In this document: positions 1 through 9,907 of the stretch, one piece after another
Numbering within the stretch: the stretch's first letter is position 1
How the letters are laid out: each line of letters starts with the position of its first letter
DNA from: a virus
Virus record (IMG/VR): IMGVR_UViG_3300030451_004511
Coordinates: 1 to 56,621 of that record
DNA: 56,621 nt
Reading direction: 5' to 3' (one strand)
The notes under the pieces: model-generated
Database searches by the model: none
Seen by the model: the letters and a program-made list of their open reading frames with translations, nothing else
Told to the model about the DNA's origin: nothing
Program-made: the position numbers and the translations under genes

Positions 1-792
1 CCTACAGCAGCTACTTCTGTTAATCCTGCAACAAAAGATGCAGGTATGGTATTTACATCAGTTTGAGTAAAGGTCATCACCTCCACTTTCGCACCATTGG
101 CAGGATTGGCATCTAGCGTAAGCGTTGTGCCTGAAACTGAATAGCTATCTTTTTGCTGATATACACCATCTATGAATACCTGTGTGTTGTTTTCATGGAT
201 AGGTGAAATACTTAAAGTAAACGCTGCGGTACTCCCGTTTGCAGTAAATTGATCGTGGTTGAGGTTATTGCCTGCAACTGCTCCGCTTACATGATAAGCA
301 ACAATTTTACGCCCTGCTACCGGAGCACTATCTAGCGTAAGAGTGGTTCCTGATAAAGTAAAATCTCCGGGATTTTGATAAACACCTTCAATAAATACAA
401 TTAAATTATCTTCGCTTGAGGGGGCTTGACTTAGTGTAAACGCAGTTGTTGAGTCATCGCCTGTAAATGTATCGACATTTAATGTAGATGTAACTTCGGT
501 CTTTACATCTTCTAGTAAAGCCGCAACTACTCTTAGCTCTGCCTTATCTCCAGAACTGAACGCCCTTGCAGTTGTATCATCTTGCCCTCTAACAACAGTA
601 AGTGTGTTTCCACTTCTTGCTGTGACCTTAACAATCTCTGTGTTAGTAGTATCGTCAAAGGTACAGTAAAAATGTTCCCCTGAACTTAATGACGGAAAAA
701 CAGATCCGTCAGTAACTGAGATGCTAGTAGCACTACTGTTTATTCCTGCGGCAAGAGTTGTTGCTGCGTTGTTGGTGAACTTAACAGCCATT
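1..792 (-). CDS. Tail fibre protein, N-terminal part (cut by window edge)
   Basis: This open frame of 264 codons starts at ATG 792 and runs off the left edge. An AAGGAG site lies seven bases upstream of the start. Its product closely matches the first 264 residues of the 596-residue fibre encoded at 54825-56615, with scattered substitutions such as Val to Cys near residue 47. The N-terminal motif MAVKFTNNAATTLAAGI is of the kind found at the virion-binding end of marine phage fibres. If the window were closed as written, the frame would hit TAG at once, so the true continuation is probably the right-end copy. Partial because of the window, not broken. Confidence 0.8.
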
Positions 793-797
793 AGCTA
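1..797. repeat. Left terminal copy of a diverged direct repeat
   Basis: These 797 bases align base for base, without a gap, to 55825-56621 at the right end. By hand count there are about 87 mismatches (roughly 89% identity). The last 77 bases (721-797) are identical. Most differences are silent or conservative in the tail-fibre frame. The simplest reading is that the two ends are two strain versions of one locus, left by assembly of a circular or terminally redundant genome. A real tandem paralogue is the alternative. Confidence 0.85.
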
Positions 798-809
798 ACT
801 CCTTAAAAA

Positions 810-1235
810 TTAACTAACTGTTACAGTCCAAGTAATTGTCATTGAGTCAGATGCACCCTTATTTACTACTGAAAAAACAGTTCTACAAAGCAAGTCACCA
901 GAAGAAGAGGCATTTAAAATACCTGCTTCAGTAACAGCACCTGTACCTGTACCCGCACCAAATGTAGCTGTGTAAGTAACAACAGCGCCTGATACAGCAG
1001 TACTTGTTAACGCAACCCGGCCTAGCTCAGTCCCTAAAGAGGAATCACCAGCTGCAGCTGCAGTAGAACCACTACCAATAGCCATGTGTGACATAGCAGT
1101 TGCGGTAGCATCTTTCATTCTAGAGGCAACATATTCCTTACCATCAGTAACCACAAGGTTATCAACTTCTTGAACAGTTTCTCCATTAAGAGCAATTTTT
1201 AACTTACCTGTAAGTTTTAAACCGTCGTTTATCAT
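810..1235 (-). CDS. Small tail-associated structural protein
   Basis: A 141-residue protein rich in Ser, Thr, Ala and Gly with alternating beta-type segments, such as VVTYTATFGAGTG and SMTITWTVTV. It resembles short tail or fibre-tip accessory proteins in phage late operons; no named family was recognised. The start follows a GGAGA site. It lies between the repeat-rich tail protein at 1249-2709 and the tail fibre starting at 792, in the same direction and with short gaps, which supports a virion role. The exact function is unknown. Confidence 0.7.
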   Translation of the reverse strand: MINDGLKLTGKLKIALNGETVQEVDNLVVTDGKEYVASRMKDATATAMSHMAIGSGSTAAAAGDSSLGTELGRVALTSTAVSGAVVTYTATFGAGTGTGAVTEAGILNASSSGDLLCRTVFSVVNKGASDSMTITWTVTVS

Positions 1236-1248
1236 AAAATTTCTCCAA

Positions 1249-2709
1249 TTAATTTAATACACTAGTGTTAAACGCTGAAGTGTTAAGAACACTGCTTGAC
1301 CCGGAAGTCAACACCACGCTTATCGATTCTGTTATTGTAGCACTATCTGATAAAGATTTACCAAAACTATGTGCTAAAGTTTCTGAAATAGAAGTAGTGT
1401 CTGTATAGATACTACCTGCTCCCGAAGTCAACACTTCACTCAACGTTACCGAATCTGCAAATGAAGTTGTGAATGAGTATGCAAGACTCTCTGTAACTGT
1501 AGGCGTGTCTGAAAAACTTGTAGAAACACTAAATACCGGTGCACTATCTCCTAAACTTACAATATTGCCTTTGTTGATGTTTACATCAGTTCTTAGTTCA
1601 TCCGAAGGACTTGCAGTATCATCAAGTGTGTAACTATCTGAGAAAGATCTTGAGAAGGTTGCAACACGACTAAACACTTCAGATATAGCTACTGTTTCTG
1701 CATTTTGTACGGTAATCGCACCTCCCATACCGCTGTGGTTTGTACAGTAGTAATGTAACGATGCTGGAGTAGAGCCAGTTACCTGTATCTCTACATACGC
1801 ACCTGAGGATCCTGCAGTACCGTTTACAGTTACATTTGTACTGTATACAGAACCACCGCCGTGGCTGCCGTTTGCTGTTTCTGAGAATCTAAGTGGGTGC
1901 CCACTCACGCTTGAATCAGATATATCAAATCTGTATGTTTTACCTACATCTAAGGTAAGTGCAGGACTTACAACACCATCAATATAATATTTATTACCTG
2001 ACCCATAAGAGTTTGTACCTGATGCTACAGTGACTGTATAGGTAACAGTACCCCCCTGAGGAATAGCTTTACCTACACTTAATACATTTGACTCTGCAAT
2101 GGTTGCAGTATCGGACTGTGGTAAGTCAACACTAAATGCAGGACTATCAGAAACTGACAGAGTGTCACTTTTACTAGGGTCAATACTAAGAACTTCTGAA
2201 TCAGAAAATGACAAGGTGTCACTTTTTGCTGGTTCTATACCTAATGCAGGAGCATCAGAAAGTGTACTACTATCATCAAACGACGTGCTAAGTGCAAGCG
2301 CTGGTGCATCACTGAGGGTTGGGGTATCACTAAATGCTCTAACAAAATCAACAACTTTACTTAAAGATTCAGAAATACCTACTGTATCAGACTGGCTACT
2401 AGCAAAAGCAAGCGCCGTTTCTTCTGATATAGTAAGGGTTTCTGTCTTGGTTGTTACAAAAGTTACGGCCGGTACGTCTGTAAGTGAGATGGTAAGGGCA
2501 TTTGGGTTGTTACCAACAAAGTAAAGGTTTTTACTGTCAGGATCTAAGAATACATTTACAGCTGATAAATTTACGTACTGTAATGAACTTTGCAGCTCTG
2601 TATGTGTAATGACTGCTTGAAGGTTCTGAAAGGCGGATACGGGCTCAAGCGAGTCCGTATCAATTATGACTCTTAAACGAGTATAATCAACTGTAAACTT
2701 GAAGGCCAT
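1249..2709 (-). CDS. Repeat-rich tail protein with an embedded cupredoxin-like domain
   Basis: This 486-residue protein has many degenerate repeats of the form S-D-x-x-T/S-L/V-S-D/E-x (for example SDTLSFSD, SDTLSVSD, SDTPTVTE) before and after a central domain at about residues 220-345. That domain has His271 (in GHPLRF), Cys322, His325 and Met328 (in CTNHSGM). These match the His-Cys-His-Met ligand set of type-1 copper cupredoxins. The repeats probably form an extended beta fibre. The start overlaps the upstream stop in a TAATG junction. Copper binding is inferred from motif spacing only; the fold could be kept for structure without metal. Confidence 0.75.
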   Translation of the reverse strand: MAFKFTVDYTRLRVIIDTDSLEPVSAFQNLQAVITHTELQSSLQYVNLSAVNVFLDPDSKNLYFVGNNPNALTISLTDVPAVTFVTTKTETLTISEETALAFASSQSDTVGISESLSKVVDFVRAFSDTPTLSDAPALALSTSFDDSSTLSDAPALGIEPAKSDTLSFSDSEVLSIDPSKSDTLSVSDSPAFSVDLPQSDTATIAESNVLSVGKAIPQGGTVTYTVTVASGTNSYGSGNKYYIDGVVSPALTLDVGKTYRFDISDSSVSGHPLRFSETANGSHGGGSVYSTNVTVNGTAGSSGAYVEIQVTGSTPASLHYYCTNHSGMGGAITVQNAETVAISEVFSRVATFSRSFSDSYTLDDTASPSDELRTDVNINKGNIVSLGDSAPVFSVSTSFSDTPTVTESLAYSFTTSFADSVTLSEVLTSGAGSIYTDTTSISETLAHSFGKSLSDSATITESISVVLTSGSSSVLNTSAFNTSVLN

Positions 2710-3083
2710 TAATCGAAGTCATCGCGCACTTTAAACTTAATAAAGTCTTGCACAGTTTGAATCCCAGACCCTGAAGTCGTGTGTTCAATCTCGCCTTCGA
2801 ATGTGCCAGCAGTCGTCCATGTTCCTGATGGGAATGTTAGCGTACAAACTCCGTTTGTAGCGTCAGTGATTGTACAAGTGATTGTACTTAATACAGTAGT
2901 CTTACCTACTTCACGAATTCTTAATTTTACTGTTGCTCCACTTAAATCAATCGGAGCCCAAGTAGTATTGTCTTCTTCATCAAGAGTTTTACCTGAAGCA
3001 GCAGTATTGCTGTCTTTTAATGTAAAACTAAGTTCAGGAAGTGTATCTCCTACGACTAATTTTATTGTATCTGAATATGCCAT
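2709..3083 (-). CDS. BppU-like N-terminal domain tail protein
   Basis: A 124-residue protein with the pattern seen in the N-terminal domain of phage baseplate upper proteins and related Ig-like modules: DTLPELSFTLKDS, then IDLSGATVKLRIRE, then TNGVCTLTF and TAGTFEGEIE. I start it at ATG 3083, which has a GAGGTAA site and lies just beyond the stop of the ejection-protein gene. A longer frame to 3167 would overlap that gene by about 70 bases without a good ribosome site. It probably connects fibre or receptor-binding parts to the tail. Confidence 0.75.
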   Translation of the reverse strand: MAYSDTIKLVVGDTLPELSFTLKDSNTAASGKTLDEEDNTTWAPIDLSGATVKLRIREVGKTTVLSTITCTITDATNGVCTLTFPSGTWTTAGTFEGEIEHTTSGSGIQTVQDFIKFKVRDDFD

Positions 3084-3093
3084 ACTTACCTCA

Positions 3094-6000
3094 TTATAAC
3101 TGATTATATAAAGGGAGAATACTGTCGAAATCAAAATCTCCAGTTGCTGCGTCCCAAGCCCTTTCAACTGTGGGTCCTAGTGGTCCGACCCAGAAAGGAT
3201 CACCAAAGCGTTTATTTTCCATAAACAATGGCATAGCTAAACCAAACGGACCTAAAACTCCACTTCTATCTATTATTTCAAAACTATATTCACCCCAATC
3301 CATATCGACTGAACGTCTATAGTTTTTATCCTCTGGACTTATTCCTGGTAAAACCCAAGCTAAGCCCACCTTAAATCTTTCGCGTAAATCTAATCCTAAC
3401 ATGGTCAATGGTAAAAGTGTCATAGCACCTAGAAGAAACGGTACAGAGGCAGCAGGAAACCCTTCTTCGTTATATCTGTTTTTACTTTCCCTCCAAAGAC
3501 CTCCAATAATGTTTTTACCATAAGCGTAGAAGAATGATTTTAACTGCCACACTAATGCCCATCTAGGGTCTGAAGCCCATACAGGTCTTTCTGCTGAATT
3601 AGGTCTTACAATAGATTCATCTACAAATTGAAATATTCCTAATCTAATTTTTTCTCCTACTGCGCCTTCAAATGTTTGATTATTAGCAACCCATTGATCT
3701 ACCTCTTGCCAAGTAATATTACCTAACTCTCTTAAATATCGCTGTGAAGTCTCATTGCCTTCTTTAGCTAATTTACCGTGATGTAATACAAACCTACGAC
3801 CCATACCAGAAGCAACAATACGAGTAAATCTTGTAAACCAATCAAGACCTATAACTTTAAAAAACCCTTCACTTACTTTCTTAGATTTGGGGTCTAAAAA
3901 ATCTAACTCACCCGCATTAACATACATAGTGCTTATTGCATCCGATACGGTTGCGCCTACTTCTTTAGCAAAATCTGCAGCCTCTTGTGGGTTTTTAAAA
4001 TAGTTTGCTATCTCTTTTCCAAAATTAGCAAAATTAGATTTTGAGAATTCTTTTGATCTAAGTATTGGACCAGCTAAGTCAGGAGCAGAAGCGAACACAG
4101 CGAAAGATAACAATGTTAAAACATTGAGAGTAACACCTACGTTGTTAACACCTTTTAGTAAAGACCCCATTTCTGGATTAACTTTTCCTAACATCGCAAG
4201 TACAGCGTCTTCTGCATGCTTTTGTTTATTTTTAGGTAACTCTTTGATTAATTCATTTAATTTAAGTGCTCCACCCCTTTTGTTTAATTCGCTTTTCTTA
4301 ATTGTGTTTTGGATATATTTTCTTACTGCAACCTCAGGATCATTTAACAAAGAATCACCCTGTTCATTTAAAATCCCACGCATGACTGAAGTTGGAACAT
4401 TTGCAAAAGCTTCTTGTCTAGATCTTGCAATACCAATAGAAAATTTTTGCAGTGGGTTTTGCGCAGCTATATCAACTTCTGTTTTACCTGGGTCTGCAAT
4501 AATCTCATCTATGAGTTGAGTTGCTTCTTTTTCATCATAAGTAAACTCAACCTCAACAGCTTTCCCTTTTCTAATTACTGTTTTCTTAAACGTTTTACCT
4601 TCGTTATATTCAACAATTGCTTTTATAAGTGCTGCTCTAATGTCTGGGCTGTTTTCTAAAGCAGGTAGATTTATTGATCTAGGAAAGAAGTTTGGAATTT
4701 TTTGTATACTTAATCTGTCTCCAAAACTTTCATTATCAAACATTTCAGAAAAAACTTGTCTAACCGCTCTAGCTTCTGGTGAGATTTCATCATCTGTTAA
4801 AAGGTTATTCTCTGCCTCAAGAAATATTTTTTTAGACTCTGGTGTGATCCTACCATCTACCACAGCTTTAACAATCCCTTTTTCTCGTGCTCTAGCTATA
4901 AGACCTTGGTCTTTTATGTTTGCAGCTTTTTCTACTTCAGATACATAACGGTTAACCTTTGATATCTTCTCTGCTAGGAAGCCAATTTCCCCTTCTGCTT
5001 GAGATTGTTTTAAGAAGAAGTTTGCAAGGGCCACTCCTGGAGGCCCAAAAGACCTTAACAGATTGTCAGCAGGAGCTAAAATTTTTGTGGTATAAGTTGA
5101 GAACTTATCTGTATCCCCTTCTAAAATAGTCTCTGCTTCATTTGCAATATCAAAGAATACTTTTTTCTTACCTACTGTTTCTGCTGCTTTTGGTATGTCG
5201 TCTTCGACCATACTTTTTATGATTGCTTCTCCTTGATTGGATATATTTCGTTTTCTAGTATTTAGAACTTTGTTTTTATATCCACCTACAGTTTCTTGTA
5301 CATAGTCACTAAATGAAGGGTTAACTGTAAACCTTTGTGCTAGCTGTTTGAATTTATTAAATACAAGGCGAAGTTTATTAGCAATTTGTTTAAAGATACT
5401 TTCAGTACCATTGGTTGCTTTTCTTGTTGCATCTAATAAATACACTGCTGTTTGGTCTGCAAACCACTCTTCAAAAGCTGCATGATAATTATCATCTTGA
5501 TATTGAGAAACATCGGTATTAGCTCTAATACCATCAAAAGCAGCTTTTAGTTTTGCATAATTGTTACTACGAGGATTGATGCTTCTTGCTAACTCTTGTT
5601 CAAATACAGAGTGACCTAACTCATGAGCTAGAGCTACCATAGCTAGCCCTTTTTGTTCTTCTGTTGGATTTTGAGGTAAGTTTAAAATAATAAAGTCTTT
5701 GTCATAGTATTTTAAAATACGACCCCCAAGAGGGCGGGTTTGACCATTAGCATCAGGTTCTCTTCCTAATACAACTTGTTGTTGTTTTATAACGTCGTTA
5801 ACAATTTTAGTGCTTCTAATCCTTGAAAGATCAAAACCCTCGTCTGCTGTTATGATTTGTATATCTCGATCAAGTTTAAAATCTTTTTTAATGGTAGATA
5901 AGATGTTGTTTAGGAATGCTTTGTTTCCTATACGTTGTTCTATAACTTTAGAAAAACTTTGTTTAAAAGGTTGGAACTTTTCATCTCTAGGATTAAATAA

Positions 6001-9000
6001 TGGATTAAAGGTGTCAGAAAACTTTTTACCTTTACCTACGCCCCTTTCTATATCAGCTCTAATTCCTGGTAAGTCAGTTGAATCAAGAAGAACAGTTTGA
6101 GTTTGTTGATTTATGTTTCTTTGTACTCTATCTAAGGTTTCAAAATCTTGTTGGATTTTTTGAGAAAGTTCTTTAATTTGAGGTGAAAGATTCTCAGCTT
6201 GATTAACAGCATCTGCAGCTGTTTCCCCCCTTTCTTTCGCATCTCGAACATACTCTCTCATTTGAATTCCGGCAAGACTTTCTAACCTAGCCTGGTTTGC
6301 AGTTATTCTTCTTCGTAAATTAAGAGCTATTTCCCTTTGTCTAACTTGTTCTGGACTTAAATCAAACGGTACTTCTACTTGTGCCCCCGTTTCTCCCCCA
6401 CCACCTTGTTCTTGGGTGCCCGCTGTTTGTGGACCGAAGTCATCAGTATCAAATCCGGGGTCACGTCCGAGGCCCCCCAGTTGTGTAGGAGACATCTCTC
6501 TTTGTCTAGCCTGTTCTGCAAAAGCTTCTCTACCGCTCTGCCCTTCTGTCGCAAGCAGAAAATTAACTCGGTTTCTATCTTTTTGTGCTTCTTGCAATTC
6601 TTGATCAAGTTCTTGTCGAGCCGTTGAATCAGTTTCTTCCTCAAGAGCCGCTTCTAATCTGGGTATTCGCTCTTCTAATTCTATTTGAGCTGCCCTCAAC
6701 CCCTGTAGGGTTTGTTCTCTTTGTTCAAGAGTACGGGGCCTAGACTCAGTTTGAACAGTTTGTGGTGTACCCTCAAACTCTCTAATACCTGCAAGATCCG
6801 CTGCAGTATATGATACACCTCCAGAAGTATATACAATCGCTTGTTGTTCATCTTGTGAGGTAAGTTCTGTTATAGGTTTACCATTCCAAAACAACTGATA
6901 CCCCTCCATAAGTAAACTACTTACAGCTGTACTGTAACCAAGCAAAGCAGTTTCTTCACCCCCCTGTGCCATAGTGCCTTGGGCTTGCGTTCTGTTGTTC
7001 CATTCACGACCAAAGTTAGTTAGTCGTGGCATATTGATACGTTCGGCATCTGTTTGTGGTTTGTTTAAGTCTACTTGTTCTGGAGTAAGAACAGTCCAAT
7101 CAATTTGCTTTCTATTAAATTTTTCTTGGGTCTTATCTGCTTTGATTGAGGCTTCAACCCAACGTGCAACTTCATTTGCAGGAGCTTCGACCATCCCCAC
7201 ACTAGGTAGTCTATATTTTAAAATACCATATTGTGGGGTGCCATCCGCAGCAGTGCCTATTTGTTTAGGTCCAAAAACAGATAAAGAATCTTCTTCTTGA
7301 AGCTCATTAAATTTTTTTAAAAAAGAAGTGGTAAACGCGTCTTGTTCAATCAAGCGTTCCATCTCTTTATGAGGTGCAAAAGCCGTTAAGTTATTCAACG
7401 CTTTTTCTTTCTGTTCTTGATACGCTTTTTGCTCTTTTTCTTTTGTTATAACACTAAGAGAACGCAGCCCTTTCCAAGGATTACCACTCTGACTTAATAT
7501 AGGAGCAGCCTCACTACCAAGTTGATCCCCTGTTACAATTTGTGGTTCTAATTCAGAAAAACTTTCTGCTTGAGAAGAACGTCCAATATCTTCAGTAAAC
7601 TCTCCGTCATCATCAAGTGTTGCTTGAGCATTACCTTCTAACCCAAACTGCTGTGCAATTTCATCTGCAATCTCAATATTTGCAGTTCTTGGGCCAAGTA
7701 TTTCGCTTCTCTCTCTAAGGTGTTGACCTATTTCCTTATGAGATACTTCATAGTTTGCAGAGCCAAAAAGTTCTGACGTACCAAAGAGGCTGTTTGCTTT
7801 TGTAACAACAGCATCTAAATCATTCTCATTTGTTTGTTGATACCAAACTACATTGTTTTGTTTATCTCTAACTTCTACTACAAGATTATCTCCAGGTTTA
7901 CGCTTGTGTACGTAACCTAGATTTCTTGCTAAAAAAGAATCTAGTTTGGTAGTGTTATAAGAATCGCTTTCAACTAAACGTCTGAAGGAAGCTGCTTTGT
8001 TTGGATCTGAAGTAATAAAGATACCTAGTCCCTCTACATCTACAATATTTCGTGGGTCTCCTTTTGCTACTTCATTTATCTTAGTATTAATAGGTGAAGC
8101 TTCTTGTAGATCAACTTGATTTCTACTGTTTTCATCAATCCAAACACTATCTTTTTTATTAGTTGGATCAATAGTTGCATCTAGTTGACCTTCTAGCCAA
8201 GATACAGGTTCAGGGAAAACAGTTTCTATATCGCGTTCCCCATCAATAAAAGCTTGTTGTAGTTCTATATCAGATTCAATATCTTGTTCGTATTGATTTT
8301 TTAAAAACTCCCGTGCTTTACCAAACACTCCTTCAGTTGGATTAGCAATTCTGTTAACACCAGAAGCTACGGTTGAACCAATACCACCAATACCAACACC
8401 ACCGAAAAAACCAGAGAACAATGCTTGTGCTCTATCTAACTTTGCTTGTGATTGTTTGTACTCATCATCAATTGCAAATCGTTGTTGAATACTAATTTCT
8501 TCTTGTAAACTTTCAGTTACCCCTTCAACAGCACCTGTTTTTAACGCACCGCTTACAAGGATGTCCCTTGCTAAACTTCTATTTGCAGCGCCCCCTTTTC
8601 TTGTAGCCATACCATACAAACCTCTTGCAACGATAGCCTCACTACCAACACCAATAGCTGTAAACGGTACACCAATTCCTAAAGATTGGAATGCTTGTAA
8701 TGGGTCTGTCATACCTTGCTCAGCAAAAATACCAAAAGCAGTACCCGCACCTTGTGGGAACTCTTGAGCTGCTGCACCAGAGATAGCACCTAGTTTACTT
8801 AAACTAGCAACTTTCTTCTTTCGATACTCTCTTTGTAAAATGCCAAAAGCACCATTAATTACGTTAGTCTCATCGGTAGTCAAAGCATATGGTAGATTTT
8901 TCTTACCTTGTTTTTTTGCAACTTCGTTTGCCATAAATTTATTTACAGCATCTTTTACTAATTTTTTCTTTGCAACACTTGCAGTTAAACCACCTGCAAT

Positions 9001-9906
9001 AGCAGCACCGGTTATAGGAGCTGTAGCACCTGCTATTGCACCAACACCTGCACCCACCATAGCTGCAGTAATACTTGCGAAAGCAGAAGGAGCGAACTGT
9101 CCTGTAGCACTGAATACTTGATTAACAAACCCACCAAAAGTAGGTTCATCTAAAAACTGTTCAAAGTCTTCAACTGAAGATAATATTTGAGAAGATGCAA
9201 TCTGTGATTGATTACCTTCAAGTATCGCGTCTTCTTTTGCTCGTTCGTCCCCTACAATACTTGCAGCAATACCGCGAAAATAATTTACGTTTGCTCCTAA
9301 GTTTTGTGCACCTGCTGCCATACCCAACTTAAAAACTTCAATTGGATCTTCAGTAGCATAGTTAAAAAAACTACCACGCTCTTGAGCCTCTTGGATCTTA
9401 TCACCTAAAGGTTTTGCCGCTGGCTTCTTTTGATTATTTACAAATAAAGAAATAGCTGCATCAGGGTCTGTAGTTCTAGGGTCTGATGTTTTACCTGATA
9501 TAGTTCTGGCTTGTTCTAATAAATTAGAGTTATATTCTTTTGCTGCATCTGGGGTTTCAAAACGCACCATAGCAGAAATAAGTTGTTCTCTAATTCCTGG
9601 GTCTCCTAAATCTATCTCAGCATCTGAAGAGATACCCACATTACGAGCCACAAAATTAATATAATTGTCTGTAGGATTATTATCGCTAGGAGGTGCGAAT
9701 CGAGTTATAGCACCACGAATTGTATTAATATTATGACGCACGCCATAGTTTTCTAGAACTTTATCAGCGGCTCTTAAGCCATATAAAGGGTTTTCAAATT
9801 GAGCATAACCACCATCATCAGCGCCGGTTTGTCCTACCCAATTATTGTTTGCGTTAAATCGAACGTTTAACCAGTTGTTATTTTTGTATCCAGTTTGTTG
9901 CGACAC
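3094..9906 (-). CDS. Giant internal virion / DNA-ejection protein with lysozyme-like and zinc-protease motifs
   Basis: At 2270 residues this is the largest gene in the window. Residues 1-130 (NNNWLNVRFNANNNWVGQTG, then NPLYGLRAADKVLENYG, then ITRFAPPSDNNPTDNY) look like the muramidase-like domain of phage structural lysozymes. A Gly/Ala-rich, membrane-prone stretch lies at about residues 280-305. HELGH at residues 1428-1432, within a helical context (VALAHELGHSVFEQEL), is a zincin-type metalloprotease motif. Long charged coiled-coil stretches lie between. The C-terminal third has more hydrophobic helices near residue 1920. The size, domain mix and place after the internal proteins match T7 gp16-type ejection proteins that locally open the cell wall and help move DNA into the cell. 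The sequence shows no frameshift. Confidence 0.8.
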   Translation of the reverse strand: MSQQTGYKNNNWLNVRFNANNNWVGQTGADDGGYAQFENPLYGLRAADKVLENYGVRHNINTIRGAITRFAPPSDNNPTDNYINFVARNVGISSDAEIDLGDPGIREQLISAMVRFETPDAAKEYNSNLLEQARTISGKTSDPRTTDPDAAISLFVNNQKKPAAKPLGDKIQEAQERGSFFNYATEDPIEVFKLGMAAGAQNLGANVNYFRGIAASIVGDERAKEDAILEGNQSQIASSQILSSVEDFEQFLDEPTFGGFVNQVFSATGQFAPSAFASITAAMVGAGVGAIAGATAPITGAAIAGGLTASVAKKKLVKDAVNKFMANEVAKKQGKKNLPYALTTDETNVINGAFGILQREYRKKKVASLSKLGAISGAAAQEFPQGAGTAFGIFAEQGMTDPLQAFQSLGIGVPFTAIGVGSEAIVARGLYGMATRKGGAANRSLARDILVSGALKTGAVEGVTESLQEEISIQQRFAIDDEYKQSQAKLDRAQALFSGFFGGVGIGGIGSTVASGVNRIANPTEGVFGKAREFLKNQYEQDIESDIELQQAFIDGERDIETVFPEPVSWLEGQLDATIDPTNKKDSVWIDENSRNQVDLQEASPINTKINEVAKGDPRNIVDVEGLGIFITSDPNKAASFRRLVESDSYNTTKLDSFLARNLGYVHKRKPGDNLVVEVRDKQNNVVWYQQTNENDLDAVVTKANSLFGTSELFGSANYEVSHKEIGQHLRERSEILGPRTANIEIADEIAQQFGLEGNAQATLDDDGEFTEDIGRSSQAESFSELEPQIVTGDQLGSEAAPILSQSGNPWKGLRSLSVITKEKEQKAYQEQKEKALNNLTAFAPHKEMERLIEQDAFTTSFLKKFNELQEEDSLSVFGPKQIGTAADGTPQYGILKYRLPSVGMVEAPANEVARWVEASIKADKTQEKFNRKQIDWTVLTPEQVDLNKPQTDAERINMPRLTNFGREWNNRTQAQGTMAQGGEETALLGYSTAVSSLLMEGYQLFWNGKPITELTSQDEQQAIVYTSGGVSYTAADLAGIREFEGTPQTVQTESRPRTLEQREQTLQGLRAAQIELEERIPRLEAALEEETDSTARQELDQELQEAQKDRNRVNFLLATEGQSGREAFAEQARQREMSPTQLGGLGRDPGFDTDDFGPQTAGTQEQGGGGETGAQVEVPFDLSPEQVRQREIALNLRRRITANQARLESLAGIQMREYVRDAKERGETAADAVNQAENLSPQIKELSQKIQQDFETLDRVQRNINQQTQTVLLDSTDLPGIRADIERGVGKGKKFSDTFNPLFNPRDEKFQPFKQSFSKVIEQRIGNKAFLNNILSTIKKDFKLDRDIQIITADEGFDLSRIRSTKIVNDVIKQQQVVLGREPDANGQTRPLGGRILKYYDKDFIILNLPQNPTEEQKGLAMVALAHELGHSVFEQELARSINPRSNNYAKLKAAFDGIRANTDVSQYQDDNYHAAFEEWFADQTAVYLLDATRKATNGTESIFKQIANKLRLVFNKFKQLAQRFTVNPSFSDYVQETVGGYKNKVLNTRKRNISNQGEAIIKSMVEDDIPKAAETVGKKKVFFDIANEAETILEGDTDKFSTYTTKILAPADNLLRSFGPPGVALANFFLKQSQAEGEIGFLAEKISKVNRYVSEVEKAANIKDQGLIARAREKGIVKAVVDGRITPESKKIFLEAENNLLTDDEISPEARAVRQVFSEMFDNESFGDRLSIQKIPNFFPRSINLPALENSPDIRAALIKAIVEYNEGKTFKKTVIRKGKAVEVEFTYDEKEATQLIDEIIADPGKTEVDIAAQNPLQKFSIGIARSRQEAFANVPTSVMRGILNEQGDSLLNDPEVAVRKYIQNTIKKSELNKRGGALKLNELIKELPKNKQKHAEDAVLAMLGKVNPEMGSLLKGVNNVGVTLNVLTLLSFAVFASAPDLAGPILRSKEFSKSNFANFGKEIANYFKNPQEAADFAKEVGATVSDAISTMYVNAGELDFLDPKSKKVSEGFFKVIGLDWFTRFTRIVASGMGRRFVLHHGKLAKEGNETSQRYLRELGNITWQEVDQWVANNQTFEGAVGEKIRLGIFQFVDESIVRPNSAERPVWASDPRWALVWQLKSFFYAYGKNIIGGLWRESKNRYNEEGFPAASVPFLLGAMTLLPLTMLGLDLRERFKVGLAWVLPGISPEDKNYRRSVDMDWGEYSFEIIDRSGVLGPFGLAMPLFMENKRFGDPFWVGPLGPTVERAWDAATGDFDFDSILPLYNQL

Positions 9907-9907
9907 A

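Noticed and set aside
2099-2524. 141-codon plus-strand frame inside the repeat-rich tail gene
   Set aside because: It is the complement of the S-D repeats, has no ribosome site, and lies against a well-supported gene.
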